A stretch of 64,000 bases of DNA from Actinomycetales bacterium. GTDB lineage: Bacteria; Actinomycetota; Actinomycetes; Mycobacteriales; Micromonosporaceae. The translations under genes were made by a program, and so were the position numbers. The notes below the pieces were generated by a model. The model worked only from the letters and a program-made list of their open reading frames with translations, did no database searches and had not been told where the DNA came from. The DNA lies in the NCBI GenBank assembly GCA_002919305.1, contig PKFB01000024.1, positions 163,371 to 227,370 on the forward strand. Reading direction: 5' to 3'. Below, in pieces: positions 52,198-61,167 of the stretch. Each line of letters opens with the position of its first letter. Position 1 is the stretch's first letter.

Positions 52198-53655
52198 TTA
52201 AGAGCGGTTCGTTGTTTCGTGTGACAGCTCAGTGGCCAGGTCCTGAATCAACGCCCAGGCGGCTTCAATGTGGCGGGTTTCGGTGCTGGGAGCGCCGATT
52301 GCCAATCGCAGCACAAACCGGTCGTCGATCCGGGTATGGGTTAACAACAGCGCGCCAGAGGCGTTGATTCGGCGCAGCAACTCCTCATTGCGGGCATCGG
52401 TGTCCTGGCTCGACTCGCCAGGCTGTGGGCGGAGCCGGAAACACACCAGGGAGAACGGGACCGGAGCGACGATCTCGAACCGCTCGTCGGTCTCCACTAA
52501 ACGCGCGAAGCGCTGTGCCAGCCGCACCCCGGTGCGGATATGCTCCCGCAGTCCCTCCGCGCCATACCAGCGCAGCACGAACCACAACTTCAGCGCCCGG
52601 AACCGTCGCCCTAACGGCACCTGCCAGTCCCGATAGTCGATCACCGCGCCGGATTCCGACGCCGCGTTCCGCAAGTACTCAGGCAGCACGGACAAGGCCT
52701 GAATCAACTCACGGCGGTTGGCGACCCAGAAAGCGTCGCAGTCAAAACCCGTCAGCAGCCATTTATGAGGGTCAAAGCAGTAGCTGTCGGCGTATTCCAC
52801 ACCGGCGTGGGTCCACCGCAGCTCCTCACACACCGCGGCCGCGCCGGCGTAGGCGGCGTCGACGTGGAGCCACAGTCCTTCCTGTCGGCACAGTTCGCCG
52901 ATGGCTGGGAGCGGGTCGATCGCGCTGGTCGAGGTGGTGCCGATTGTGGCGACTACCAGGGCGGGGACCGCGCCGGCGGCCCGGTCCTCGGCGATCATCT
53001 CGCGCAGGCGGTCCGGACGCATCGCGAACGTCGTGGGGTCAACATCGACCAGACGAACATTGCTGTCCCCAATACCGGCGATCCGGGCCGCTTTCTCAAT
53101 TGACGAGTGCCCCTGGACGGAGGTGTAGACGGTGTAGCGACGCCTGATCCCCTCCTGATTCCAGGTCCCCTGGCTGGCGCGGTGCAACGCGACCAGGGTC
53201 GCCACCAGCGTCGCTGAGGAGGCGGAGTCTTGAATAACGCCGCCGCCGGTGGAATCCGACCGGAACCGCGTCGGCAACCCCAACAGATCCACCAGCCAGT
53301 CCATCATTCGGGTCTCCAGTTCAGTGCAGGCTGGACTGGTGGTCCATAACATTCCCTGAACCGCGAAACCGGAGCTGAGCAGATCACCCAGTACCGATGG
53401 CGGTGAGGTGTTAGCCGGGAAGTAACCAAAAAATGAGGGATGCTGCCAATGTGTGATTCCCGGCAGTAGCTTCCCGAGGTCCGACATAATCACGTCGATC
53501 GATTCCCCGCGTTCGGGGGCGGTCGCGGGGAGTGTCGACGCGATCTCACCAGGCGTTACCTGGCTGAGCACCGGATACGACTCGATACGGGACCAGTAAT
53601 CGGCGATCCAGTCGATCACCGCGTGCCCGTGGCGGCGGAATTCTTCGGGGGTCAT
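52198..53655 (-). CDS. PLP-dependent aromatic amino acid decarboxylase family protein
   Basis: A 485-residue group II decarboxylase. It begins MTPEEFRRHGHAVIDWIADY, then has TGGGVIQDSASSATLVAT, LWLHVDAAYAGAAAVCEE and the PLP Lys in YCFDPHKWLLTGFDCD. These match aromatic L-amino acid decarboxylases, which act on Trp, Tyr, Phe or Dopa. I chose the ATG at 53655, with GCAGG upstream, over the longer frame to 53733. Trp is a possible substrate, but that cannot be read from sequence. The gene is monocistronic and divergent from a small cysteine protein gene. Confidence 0.88.
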   Translation of the reverse strand: MTPEEFRRHGHAVIDWIADYWSRIESYPVLSQVTPGEIASTLPATAPERGESIDVIMSDLGKLLPGITHWQHPSFFGYFPANTSPPSVLGDLLSSGFAVQGMLWTTSPACTELETRMMDWLVDLLGLPTRFRSDSTGGGVIQDSASSATLVATLVALHRASQGTWNQEGIRRRYTVYTSVQGHSSIEKAARIAGIGDSNVRLVDVDPTTFAMRPDRLREMIAEDRAAGAVPALVVATIGTTSTSAIDPLPAIGELCRQEGLWLHVDAAYAGAAAVCEELRWTHAGVEYADSYCFDPHKWLLTGFDCDAFWVANRRELIQALSVLPEYLRNAASESGAVIDYRDWQVPLGRRFRALKLWFVLRWYGAEGLREHIRTGVRLAQRFARLVETDERFEIVAPVPFSLVCFRLRPQPGESSQDTDARNEELLRRINASGALLLTHTRIDDRFVLRLAIGAPSTETRHIEAAWALIQDLATELSHETTNRS

Positions 53656-53824
53656 ATGCCTGCTCACAAGCACCGACGGTACTCGGCGCGGTTGTGAGCG
53701 ATCACAGTGCAGGCAGTGACACGGATCGATCACGATTTATAAACACGGGCCTCCTGGTATGGAGCTGCTGGCATACGGTGACCGTGATCGCAGAAACATT
53801 CTTCGATCCCGTCCCCCTCGGACG

Positions 53825-53908
53825 GGCCCGCCCACTCGACGTCAATCCCACCACGCACCGTAACGGAAGCGCGAGCAGCGTAACGTTCGGTAACCGAGTG
53901 GGCGGGCC
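53825..53908. repeat. 84-bp element with perfect 14-bp terminal inverted repeats
   Basis: GGCCCGCCCACTCG (53825-53838) and CGAGTGGGCGGGCC (53895-53908) are exact inverted repeats around 56 bases that contain GTAACG twice and GGTAACC. It could be a mobile miniature element, a structured RNA or a regulatory hairpin. There is no transposase or flanking duplication that I can see. Confidence 0.5.
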
Positions 53909-53913
53909 TGATC

Positions 53914-54033
53914 CGATCTTTTTTAGATCGATGTGGACCTGTCACTGCCCATCCGACCTGTGACTTGAACTGACACGCGGGTGTCAAAGCTGTTCAGGAA
54001 CATCCACAGAGATGTTACAAGTGGATATACGAT
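53914..54033. promoter_or_regulatory. Two further inverted repeats and a candidate promoter before the small cysteine protein gene
   Basis: CGATCT-TTTTT-AGATCG at 53914-53930 and TGACAC-GCGG-GTGTCA at 53971-53986 are perfect arms with short centres. TACGAT (54028-54033) could be a -10 box. The set lies in the 470-bp gap between the decarboxylase start (53655) and the gene at 54126. I see no gene in the gap. Confidence 0.4.
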
Positions 54034-54125
54034 GGGTAGCTGAATGGCTCACCCCTCGGTCCGTTTCCGGGTAACCGTGCGTCCGCACGGAACCCGACGA
54101 TTAATTCCGACGGAAGGGTCCGAGG

Positions 54126-54479
54126 ATGAACGGTCACTACGTCAAACCCACACCCGCCACAACGGTATCGACCCGTGCGGGATTGTTGTCTCAGTCGACG
54201 GGCTCCACGTCATCCGGCCCAGCCGCCAGCCTCGCCCGCCCGTCGGCATCCTCGTCAGCGCCCTTGACGAAGACGTCACGCGCGCAGACCACGGGCGACT
54301 GGTCCCTGGTCGAAGACCCCGAGGCCTGGCGTCGGTTCGTCTTCGATGTGATTGACCGACATCACCGAGTACGCCAACCGGGCCAGTCCACGGACCAGTG
54401 CTCATGTGGCAGACCCTTCATGCTGTGTTCCATCGCGCCACTAGCAGAGCGACTGATGCGCGAAGAGCACGACGAGTAG
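54126..54479 (+). CDS. Small hypothetical protein with a C-terminal cysteine motif
   Basis: A 117-residue protein I do not recognise. The first 60 residues are Ser/Thr/Ala-rich and probably disordered. The second half is ordered (DPEAWRRFVFDVIDRHHRV), then QCSCGRPFMLCSIAPLAERLM, in which Cys-x-Cys and a third Cys after seven residues could bind zinc or form a disulfide. GGAAGGG and GAGG lie just upstream of the ATG, which supports this start. A hairpin follows 80 bp downstream. It stands alone, so the context gives no clue to function. Confidence 0.6.
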   Translation: MNGHYVKPTPATTVSTRAGLLSQSTGSTSSGPAASLARPSASSSAPLTKTSRAQTTGDWSLVEDPEAWRRFVFDVIDRHHRVRQPGQSTDQCSCGRPFMLCSIAPLAERLMREEHDE

Positions 54480-54537
54480 GGAAGTACACGGGCGACGCCG
54501 CGGGGGAGCCGTCGGTTACGTCCATCGTCATGCGCTT

Positions 54538-54588
54538 CGTTCCATAGCCTCGTTCCATAGCCCGCCGGGTGCCAGGCGCTCGGCGGGC
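54538..54588 (+). terminator. Tandem 12-base repeat and GC hairpin after the small gene
   Basis: CGTTCCATAGCC is repeated at 54538-54549 and 54551-54562. Overlapping its end, GCCCGCCG (54560-54567) and CGGCGGGC (54581-54588) form an 8-bp stem with a 13-base loop. It probably terminates the gene at 54126. There is no T-run. Confidence 0.5.
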
Positions 54589-54993
54589 GCATCGTTATCC
54601 GGCGCTATCTGGTCCGGATTCCCCAAGAGGTCTCCCCATCGCGGGCGGAGCCGCGCTCCACGCCCTCGGATTCTTCGCCGGCATTCTCCGCTATATCCGC
54701 ATATGTGGGCGAAAGTGGTTAATGTCAAAACGGCATTCTGCGCCGAGCGGCGTACCAACCATTGCGGGGTGAGGAGGTCATCGTGACTGACCGGATCGCT
54801 GCCATCCGGAGCACCTGGGCACCGCGTACCCCAGGGGTATGGGGGCCAGCACCGGTCGACGTGAGGCCGCAGTACACCGGCACAGAAGGCGAGCCCAGGG
54901 CACAGGCAGCGGCGGTCCTTCCGCGTGGTCACGGGGATGCCCGCGCCCGCACCGTTACCGACGACCGGGTGGTCGGGGCGCGGTGAGCTGGGC
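54589..54993 (+). other. Region before mrpA without a clear gene
   Basis: About 400 bp. Several frames are open but none has family resemblance or a ribosome-binding site. The part near 54690-54750 is AT-rich (TATATCCGCATATG, then TTAATGTCAAAAC) and is the likely promoter zone of the Mrp operon. GTG at 54925 and ATG at 54937 are in frame with mrpA and would extend it. Confidence 0.35.
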
Positions 54994-57816
54994 GTGGCCG
55001 TCGTCCTTGGACTGCACGTCCTGATCGCGGCCGCCTGCGCCGTCACCGCCCGATACTGGGGATCACGGGTTTTCGCTCTGGGGGCCCTGGCCCCCGCGGT
55101 TGGCTTCGGATGGCTGCTGACCACGATCCCTGACGTCCTCACCGGTCGCGAACGGTACGCCCTATGGCAGTGGGCACCGACCCTGCAGCTGCAGATCTCG
55201 CTGCGCCTTGACGGACTGGCGTTGCTGCTTGGGCTGCTGGTCACCGGGATCGGGGCGTTGGTGCTGCTGTACGCGACGCGCTACTTCCAGCACCGGGCAC
55301 ACGGGCTCGGGCGGATCGCCGCGGTCCTGGTGCTGTTCGCTGGGTCGATGCTGGCGCTGGTGCTGGCCGACAACGTGCTGGCCTTGTACGTGGCCTGGGA
55401 GCTGACCACGGTCTGCTCTTTCCTCCTGATCGGGGATGACGGACAGCAGCGGGAGGAGCGACGAGCTGCGGGACGGGCGCTGCTGGTCACCACCGGGGCG
55501 GGATTCGCTCTGCTGCTGGGACTTCTGCTCCTGGCGGAGGTCGCGGGGACCTACCGCATCGCGCGCATCCTGGACGATCCCCCCGACGGCGGATGGGTGA
55601 CGGTCGCCGTGATACTCATCCTGATCGGCGCCGCCGCTAAATCCGCGCAGATCCCATTCCAGCCCTGGCTGCCGGCCGCCATGGTGGCGCCCACCCCGAT
55701 CAGCGCCTACCTGCACGCCGCCGCCATGGTCAAAGCCGGGGTGTACCTGGTGGCTCGCCTAGCGCCCGCCTTCGCCGAGGTCATGCCGTGGCGGCCGGTG
55801 GTGCTCACGGTCGGGGTCGCCACGATGCTGCTGGGAGGGTGGCGGGCCCTGACCCAGACCGACCTGAAACGGCTGCTCGCCTTCGGCACGATCGCCCAAC
55901 TCGGCTTTCTGCTGGCGCTGATGGGGGCGGGTACGCAGACCGCCGCTCTGGCCGGCGCCACGATGCTGCTAGCGCACGCGCTGTTCAAAGCCACGCTGTT
56001 TCTGACGGTGGGCATCATCGACCACGGAGCCGGCACCCGGGATCTGCGGCAGCTGAGTGGGGTGGCGCGCCGCGCCCCGCTGCTGGCGGTGACCGCCGCC
56101 CTGGCGTGCGTGTCGATGGCAGGTTTACCACCAACAGTGGGTTACCTCGGGAAGGAAGCGGCCTTCCAAGCCTTCCTCGAACCCGGCACCGGCCACCGTT
56201 GGGTCCTCATCGGCCTGGTTACCGGCTCCACGCTCACCATCGCGTACACCCTGCGGTTCTGGTGGGGCGCGTTCGGCAACCGCCCAGGGGTGCCCGTCCG
56301 CATGGAACGCCCACCGGTCTCCTTCGTGGCGCCCGTCGCGTTGATCGCGGCGACGGGCGTGGCGCTGGGGCTGGCCCCCGCCGCCACCGACGCCCTCACT
56401 GCCCGTCACGCCTACACCCACCCCCACGGGGAGACCGGCTACCACCTGGAGCTGTGGCACGGCCTCGGGGCACCGCTGTATCTGGCGCTGCTCACCCTGG
56501 TCGCCGGCGCCGTGATCCATCTGCTGCGCGACCAGATCCCCACCTGGCGGGCCCGGCTGCCCAGCGTGCCACGCGCCACCCGGATTCAAGACAGCCTCGC
56601 GGTGGCCGTGATGGTGGGCGCCCGCGCCGTGACCACCCGCACCCAAGTGGGGTCGCTGCCCACGTACCTGATGGTGATCCTGACCGTGGTGGCCGTTGGA
56701 CCCGGCCTGACCCTCGTGCTTGGCGGCGAAGGGCCGATCGAACCGCGGCTGTGGGACAGCCCACCGCAGGCGATCCTGGCCATCGGCGTCACCATCACGG
56801 TGGCCGGGGTGGTGATGGTCCACCGTCGACTGATCGCGGTGCTGCTGCTGTCAGCCGTCGGCTACCTGGTGGCCGGGCTGTTCGTCCTCCACGGTGCCCC
56901 CGACCTGGCGCTGGTCCAGGTGCTGGTGGAGACCCTGACGCTGCTGGTGTTTGTGCTCGTGCTGCGACGCATGCCACCCGGGGTACGACCGACAGCCCCA
57001 TCCCTGTGGGCGCCTCGAGCGGTGGTGGCTGTCCTGGCCGGGCTGTTCGTCACTATCGCCACGCTGACCGTCAGCGCCAACCACGCACCCTCACCGGCCA
57101 CACAGGACTATCTGCGGCTCGCCCCGGAAGCCGGAGGCCCGAACGTCGTCAACGTCATCGTGACCGAATTCCGAGCCCTGGACACCCTCGGTGAGATCAC
57201 GGTGCTGGCGATCGCCGCCACCGGGGTGGCCAGCCTGATCCTGGTCAGCCACCGCACCGGCGGCGTCCCCCGACGCGAAACCATCGCCTGGAGGTCGGAC
57301 AACATCCCCCGCACCCGCCTGCTCCCCGCCGCCCACCAGCAGGCGCCGGGACGCCGCACGCTGCTGCTGGAAGCCATCACCCGGGTGATCCACCCCAGCA
57401 TGCTGGTGGTGGCTAGCTACCTACTCCTGGTCGGACTGCACCGCCCCGGCGGAGGATTCGCTGCCGGCCTGGTCGTCGGACTGGGAATGGTGCTGCGGCG
57501 CCTCGCAGGCGGCTCCCGGGAACTGTGGGAGATCACCCCCGTCCCACCCGGAGTGCTCCTCGGCACTGGCCTGTTCCTCACCGCCGGGTACGGTCTGGCC
57601 GGTCTGCTGTGGACGGGGGACCCCCTCAGCGGCGCGGTCTACACCGTGGACCTCGGCCCCCTCGGGCACCTAGAACTCGCCACCTCACTGATCTTCGAGG
57701 CGGGGATCGCCGTCATCGTCACCGGCCTGGTGCTGGACATCCTGCGTACCCTCGGCGCCTACGACGTCCCAACCAGCCCAGCCGAAGCCGTCAACGCGGA
57801 GAGGAGCGCGCGGTGA
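54994..57816 (+). CDS. mrpA: Mrp cation/proton antiporter subunit A fused to B (MrpAB)
   Basis: A 940-residue membrane protein, the largest subunit of a multi-subunit Na+(K+)/H+ antiporter related to complex I. The first 600 residues are NuoL-like, with AKSAQIPFQPWLPAAMVAPTP and LTQTDLKRLLAFGTIAQLGF holding conserved Lys/Glu residues. DUF4040/MbhD-like and MbhE-like segments follow (LVETLTLLVFVLVLRRMPPG, NVVNVIVTEFRALDTLGEIT), then an MnhB-type domain (HPSMLVVASYLLLVGLHRPGGGFAAG). MrpA and MrpB are thus one protein. The GTG at 54994 starts the first helix; 54925 is an alternative. The stop overlaps mrpC. Confidence 0.9.
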   Translation: MAVVLGLHVLIAAACAVTARYWGSRVFALGALAPAVGFGWLLTTIPDVLTGRERYALWQWAPTLQLQISLRLDGLALLLGLLVTGIGALVLLYATRYFQHRAHGLGRIAAVLVLFAGSMLALVLADNVLALYVAWELTTVCSFLLIGDDGQQREERRAAGRALLVTTGAGFALLLGLLLLAEVAGTYRIARILDDPPDGGWVTVAVILILIGAAAKSAQIPFQPWLPAAMVAPTPISAYLHAAAMVKAGVYLVARLAPAFAEVMPWRPVVLTVGVATMLLGGWRALTQTDLKRLLAFGTIAQLGFLLALMGAGTQTAALAGATMLLAHALFKATLFLTVGIIDHGAGTRDLRQLSGVARRAPLLAVTAALACVSMAGLPPTVGYLGKEAAFQAFLEPGTGHRWVLIGLVTGSTLTIAYTLRFWWGAFGNRPGVPVRMERPPVSFVAPVALIAATGVALGLAPAATDALTARHAYTHPHGETGYHLELWHGLGAPLYLALLTLVAGAVIHLLRDQIPTWRARLPSVPRATRIQDSLAVAVMVGARAVTTRTQVGSLPTYLMVILTVVAVGPGLTLVLGGEGPIEPRLWDSPPQAILAIGVTITVAGVVMVHRRLIAVLLLSAVGYLVAGLFVLHGAPDLALVQVLVETLTLLVFVLVLRRMPPGVRPTAPSLWAPRAVVAVLAGLFVTIATLTVSANHAPSPATQDYLRLAPEAGGPNVVNVIVTEFRALDTLGEITVLAIAATGVASLILVSHRTGGVPRRETIAWRSDNIPRTRLLPAAHQQAPGRRTLLLEAITRVIHPSMLVVASYLLLVGLHRPGGGFAAGLVVGLGMVLRRLAGGSRELWEITPVPPGVLLGTGLFLTAGYGLAGLLWTGDPLSGAVYTVDLGPLGHLELATSLIFEAGIAVIVTGLVLDILRTLGAYDVPTSPAEAVNAERSAR

Positions 57817-58220
57817 ACGCCGCCAACCTCACCCTCTCCCTGGTCATCGGCGTGCTGTTCGGCGGGGGAACATACCTGATCACGCAGCGGGCGCTGCTGC
57901 GCGTCATCCTCGGGTTCACCCTGTTGGGCCATGCCGCCAACCTCATCCTCCTCCTCGCAGGAGGCCCGGCCGGCCCGGCACCGGACGCCGCCCACATCCC
58001 GCCCGACGACCCACCCCGAACAGCCGACCCGCTACCCCAAGCCCTGGCCCTGACCGCCGTGGTGATCACCTTCGCGGTCACCGCGCTGCTGCTGGCGCTG
58101 GCCCACCGCGGCGTCGTCCTCAACGGCGACGACGAAGTCCCCGACGACGTCGAAGACCGTCAACTGGGGCGGCGACCGATGCGGGAACGCGAACTTGAGA
58201 CAGGCGAGGAGGACCTGTGA
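57813..58220 (+). CDS. mrpC: Mrp antiporter subunit C
   Basis: A 135-residue NuoK-like membrane protein with three helices (LSLVIGVLFGGGTYLIT, VILGFTLLGHAANLILLLAGG and ALALTAVVITFAVTALLLALA) and a charged tail. It probably forms part of the proton path. The GTG at 57813 overlaps the mrpA stop, with GGAGAGGAG just upstream. Its stop overlaps the mrpD GTG. The Pro/Asp-rich loop between helices 2 and 3 is the usual DPLPQALALT region. Confidence 0.92.
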   Translation: MNAANLTLSLVIGVLFGGGTYLITQRALLRVILGFTLLGHAANLILLLAGGPAGPAPDAAHIPPDDPPRTADPLPQALALTAVVITFAVTALLLALAHRGVVLNGDDEVPDDVEDRQLGRRPMRERELETGEEDL

Positions 58221-59839
58221 CCTCAACCGCCGTCCTCGTCACCGTCCCGATCATCCTGCCCCTGCTGGTGGCGGGCATCACCTTCCTGCTCAGCCCATTC
58301 CCGTCGGCACAACAAGCCCTGGGGGTGACGGTCCTCGGGGCGGTGCTCATCGACGCGATCCTGCTCCTGGTCCGCGTCGACAGCGCCGGCCCGCAAGCGG
58401 TCCGGGTCGGCGGCTGGAGCCCGACGCTCGGCATCACCCTGGTCGCCGATCGCTTCTGCGCGCTGGTGCTGCTGGTCGCCGTCACGGTCTGCCTGGTGGT
58501 GTTGTTGTACGCGATCGGACAAGGCATCGCCGAGCGGTACGTCGAAAACGCCCCCTCGATCTTCCACCCCACCTACCTGGTGCTGCTGGCCGGCATCGCG
58601 CTGGTGTTCCTCACCGGTGACCTGTTCACGCTGTTCGTCGGCCTTGAGGTCATGCTGATGGCCAGCTACGTGCTCATCACACTCGGCGCCACCCGGGAAC
58701 GGGTGCGCTCCGGCATGACCTACATCATCTGCAGCCTGGTCGCCTCAATCACCCTGCTGACCGCCATCGGCCTCACCTACGCCGCCACCGGCACGGTCAA
58801 CCTGGCCCGCCTCAGCCTGGCAACCCCACACCTCGCGGAGGGCACCCGCACCCTGCTCGGGGCCCTGCTACTGGTGGCGCTCGGCATCAAAGCCGCCCTG
58901 GTGCCCCTGCACTGGTGGCTCCCGGACAGCTACCCGACCGCTCCCGCCCCAGTCACCGCCATCTTCGCCGCCTTGTTGACCAAGGTCGCCATCTACGCGA
59001 TCGCGCGTACCCAAACCCTGCTGTTCCCCCACCAAGGCCCCTCAACCACCCTGCTGCTGATCGCGGCGGCGACCATGCTCATCGGCATCGCCGGGGCGCT
59101 GGTGCAAGACGACCTCAACCGGAGCCTGTCTTTTGCGCTGGTCTCCCACATCGGCTTCATGCTCTTCGGGATCGGCCTGTGGTCGGTGGCAGGGCTGACC
59201 GGCACGCTGCTGTACCTGGTGCACCACATCACCGTCCAAACCGCCTTGTTTCTGGTCAGCGGCCTTGTGGAACGAGAACGCGGAACGGTCTCCCTGAGCC
59301 GGCTCGGTGGAGTGGCCGTCACCACTCCCGCCCTCGCCGCGCTATTCCTCATCCCCGCCCTCAGCCTCAGCGGCGTACCCCCACTGGCCGGGTTCGTCGG
59401 GAAACTGGCGCTGCTGCAGGCAGCCGTCGCACCCGCCGGGGCCACGCGAGCCGACGCCATCGGCGACGCCGGCGCCTTCGGCGCGGACGCGAACCGCCTC
59501 ACACCACTGGTCCTCACCGCCGTCGCGATCCTGCTGCTGACCAGCCTGCTCACCCTGGCGGCGATGACGCGGATCTGGATGACCGTCTTCTGGGGGGAGC
59601 CCGCTATCCCCGTCCCCGACCAGCGCCCCGACGACGCCGTCACCGTCGGCACCGCCCTACCCGCCCGACTGATGTGGCTGGCCACCACCCTCGCCATCCT
59701 GATCAGCCTGACGGTGGCAGCCACCGCCGGTCCCTTGTCGGCCTTCAGCCAACGCGCCGCCGTGGACCTGACCGACCACGACACATACCGCAACACCGTG
59801 CTGAGGAACCCGGCGTCCCACACCGAGGAGACGCCATGA
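58217..59839 (+). CDS. mrpD: Mrp antiporter subunit D
   Basis: A 540-residue NuoM/N-like antiporter subunit with about 14 helices. It has LFTLFVGLEVMLMASYVLITLGA with the conserved membrane Glu, LGIKAALVPLHWWLPDSYPTAP with the Lys of the central channel, and LVQDDLNRSLSFALVSHIGFM. A hydrophilic loop between helices near residues 400-425 is Ala/Asp-rich and not typical. It is coupled by overlap to mrpC and mrpE. Confidence 0.92.
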   Translation: MTSTAVLVTVPIILPLLVAGITFLLSPFPSAQQALGVTVLGAVLIDAILLLVRVDSAGPQAVRVGGWSPTLGITLVADRFCALVLLVAVTVCLVVLLYAIGQGIAERYVENAPSIFHPTYLVLLAGIALVFLTGDLFTLFVGLEVMLMASYVLITLGATRERVRSGMTYIICSLVASITLLTAIGLTYAATGTVNLARLSLATPHLAEGTRTLLGALLLVALGIKAALVPLHWWLPDSYPTAPAPVTAIFAALLTKVAIYAIARTQTLLFPHQGPSTTLLLIAAATMLIGIAGALVQDDLNRSLSFALVSHIGFMLFGIGLWSVAGLTGTLLYLVHHITVQTALFLVSGLVERERGTVSLSRLGGVAVTTPALAALFLIPALSLSGVPPLAGFVGKLALLQAAVAPAGATRADAIGDAGAFGADANRLTPLVLTAVAILLLTSLLTLAAMTRIWMTVFWGEPAIPVPDQRPDDAVTVGTALPARLMWLATTLAILISLTVAATAGPLSAFSQRAAVDLTDHDTYRNTVLRNPASHTEETP

Positions 59840-60354
59840 AACGCATGACCGACCGGATCCCCCTGCTGGCCTGGCTCATCCTTACCTGGATCCTGCTGTG
59901 GGGATCCCTCTCCCCGCTGGTGCTGATCTCCGCGCTCGTGGTGACACCCCTGTGCCTGGCCGTCTGCCGGCTCCCCGCCCTCCGACCATCCTCACGCCCC
60001 CGCGTGGAATACATCCCGGTGGCGCTCAGCCGCTTCCTGATCGACCTGATCATCGCGTCAGCCCAGGTGGCGTGGGCATCCCTCCGCCGAGGCCCACGCG
60101 TCCGGTCAGCCATCGTGACCATCCCGGTCTCCTGCTCCTCCGACATGGCCCTGACCGTGGTGGCCAACCGCATCACCCTGGTCCCCGGAACCCTCGTGGT
60201 GGATGTGGACCGCCGACACCAACGGCTGTACCTGTACGTCTTCGACGTCCGCAGTGAACAGGACCTGCGGCGCGCCCGCCGTGACGCGCGCCGAGGGGCC
60301 CTCGATGTCCTCCGCACGCTCGGCGAACCAGAGACGAGTCAGCAACTCCAATGA
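59836..60354 (+). CDS. mrpE: Mrp antiporter subunit E
   Basis: A 172-residue protein with two or three membrane helices (LLAWLILTWILLWG, SPLVLISALVVTPLCLAVC, FLIDLIIASAQVAWASL) and a conserved cytoplasmic part with TLVPGTLVVDVD and LYLYVFDV. This block is the MrpE signature. The ATG at 59836 overlaps the mrpD stop. MrpE is part of the antiporter complex. Confidence 0.9.
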   Translation: MKRMTDRIPLLAWLILTWILLWGSLSPLVLISALVVTPLCLAVCRLPALRPSSRPRVEYIPVALSRFLIDLIIASAQVAWASLRRGPRVRSAIVTIPVSCSSDMALTVVANRITLVPGTLVVDVDRRHQRLYLYVFDVRSEQDLRRARRDARRGALDVLRTLGEPETSQQLQ

Positions 60355-60382
60355 GAAACCCGACCCGAAAAAGGGGGGCGCC

Positions 60383-60646
60383 ATGACCACGGTTCTGGCC
60401 ATTACCGACGGTCTGCTGGCGACAGCGGGCCTCCTCATCCTCATCAGACTGCTGCGCGGACCCACCATCCACGACCGACTGGTCGCCCTGGACACCTTCG
60501 TCACCATCGTGATCAGTGGAATGCTCGTGGAATCCGCGCGGCGCGGCGAAAGCGCCAACATCATCGTGCTGATCGTCGTCGCTCTCGTCGGCTTCCTCAG
60601 CACCCTGTCAGCGGTACGGCTGATGCCCGACGAGGAACTCCCGTAA
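60383..60646 (+). CDS. mrpF: Mrp antiporter subunit F
   Basis: An 87-residue protein with three membrane helices. RLLRGPTIHDRLVALDTFVT is the MrpF motif, with the conserved Asp of the second helix. GGGGGG lies upstream of the ATG. It starts 28 bp after mrpE and mrpG follows after 10 bp. Confidence 0.9.
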   Translation: MTTVLAITDGLLATAGLLILIRLLRGPTIHDRLVALDTFVTIVISGMLVESARRGESANIIVLIVVALVGFLSTLSAVRLMPDEELP

Positions 60647-60656
60647 GGAGACGACC

Positions 60657-61040
60657 ATGATCTGGCTCAGCCGCATCGCAGACATCCTGGCCGCGGGGGC
60701 GCTGCTATCCGGCGGTCTCCTCGCCCTACTGGCAGGTCTTGGACTACTCCGCCTCCCCGACGTCGCGACCCGGCTTCAAGCAGCCACCAAACCCCAAACC
60801 CTGGGCCTGATGTTGATCTGCGCCGGCGTGGCCCCGTTCTACGGCGAAGGCGCCAACACCGTCGTCCTGATCCTCGTCGTGATGTTTCAACTCACCACCG
60901 CCCCCATTGTGGCCCAACTCGTCGGCCGCTCCGCGTACCGCGCCGGACACGTCCGCGCCCTCGTCGTCGACGAATACGCCAGCCGACACGACCAGCCTGA
61001 CGACGACACAGGCCCGAATACGCCCCCACCAACGCTCTGA
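60657..61040 (+). CDS. mrpG: Mrp antiporter subunit G
   Basis: A 127-residue protein with three membrane helices. ALLAGLGLLRLPDVATRLQAATKPQTLGL is the MrpG signature (given here in two parts: LGLLRLPDVATRLQAA and TKPQTLGL), and TTAPIVAQLVGRSAYRAG follows. AAGGAG lies about 6 bases before the ATG. It is the last gene of the Mrp operon. A 127-bp AT-rich gap separates it from the ferredoxin gene. Confidence 0.9.
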   Translation: MIWLSRIADILAAGALLSGGLLALLAGLGLLRLPDVATRLQAATKPQTLGLMLICAGVAPFYGEGANTVVLILVVMFQLTTAPIVAQLVGRSAYRAGHVRALVVDEYASRHDQPDDDTGPNTPPPTL

Positions 61041-61076
61041 ACATTCAGTGATCTAAAAGTCGTCGAAATCCGAAAA

Positions 61077-61111
61077 AATGGATTATCGTAGGACCTTGAT
61101 AAGTTTCCATT
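61077..61111. promoter_or_regulatory. Nested inverted repeat in the AT-rich promoter of the ferredoxin-P450 pair
   Basis: AATGGA (61077-61082) pairs with TCCATT (61106-61111), and inside them TTATC (61083-61087) pairs with GATAA (61098-61102). The surrounding 60 bases 61081-61140 have only 19 G or C. It lies 57 bp before the ferredoxin GTG. It is a candidate operator, with the binding protein unknown. Confidence 0.5.
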
Positions 61112-61167
61112 AAACGGTATATAACTTTTGTTGTTGTTTGCGCACAGTGACGGGACGGAGGCGAAAC

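Noticed and set aside
54044..54355. 103-codon frame before the small cysteine protein
   Set aside because: Overlaps the better-supported gene at 54126, lacks a ribosome-binding site and gives a low-complexity basic product.
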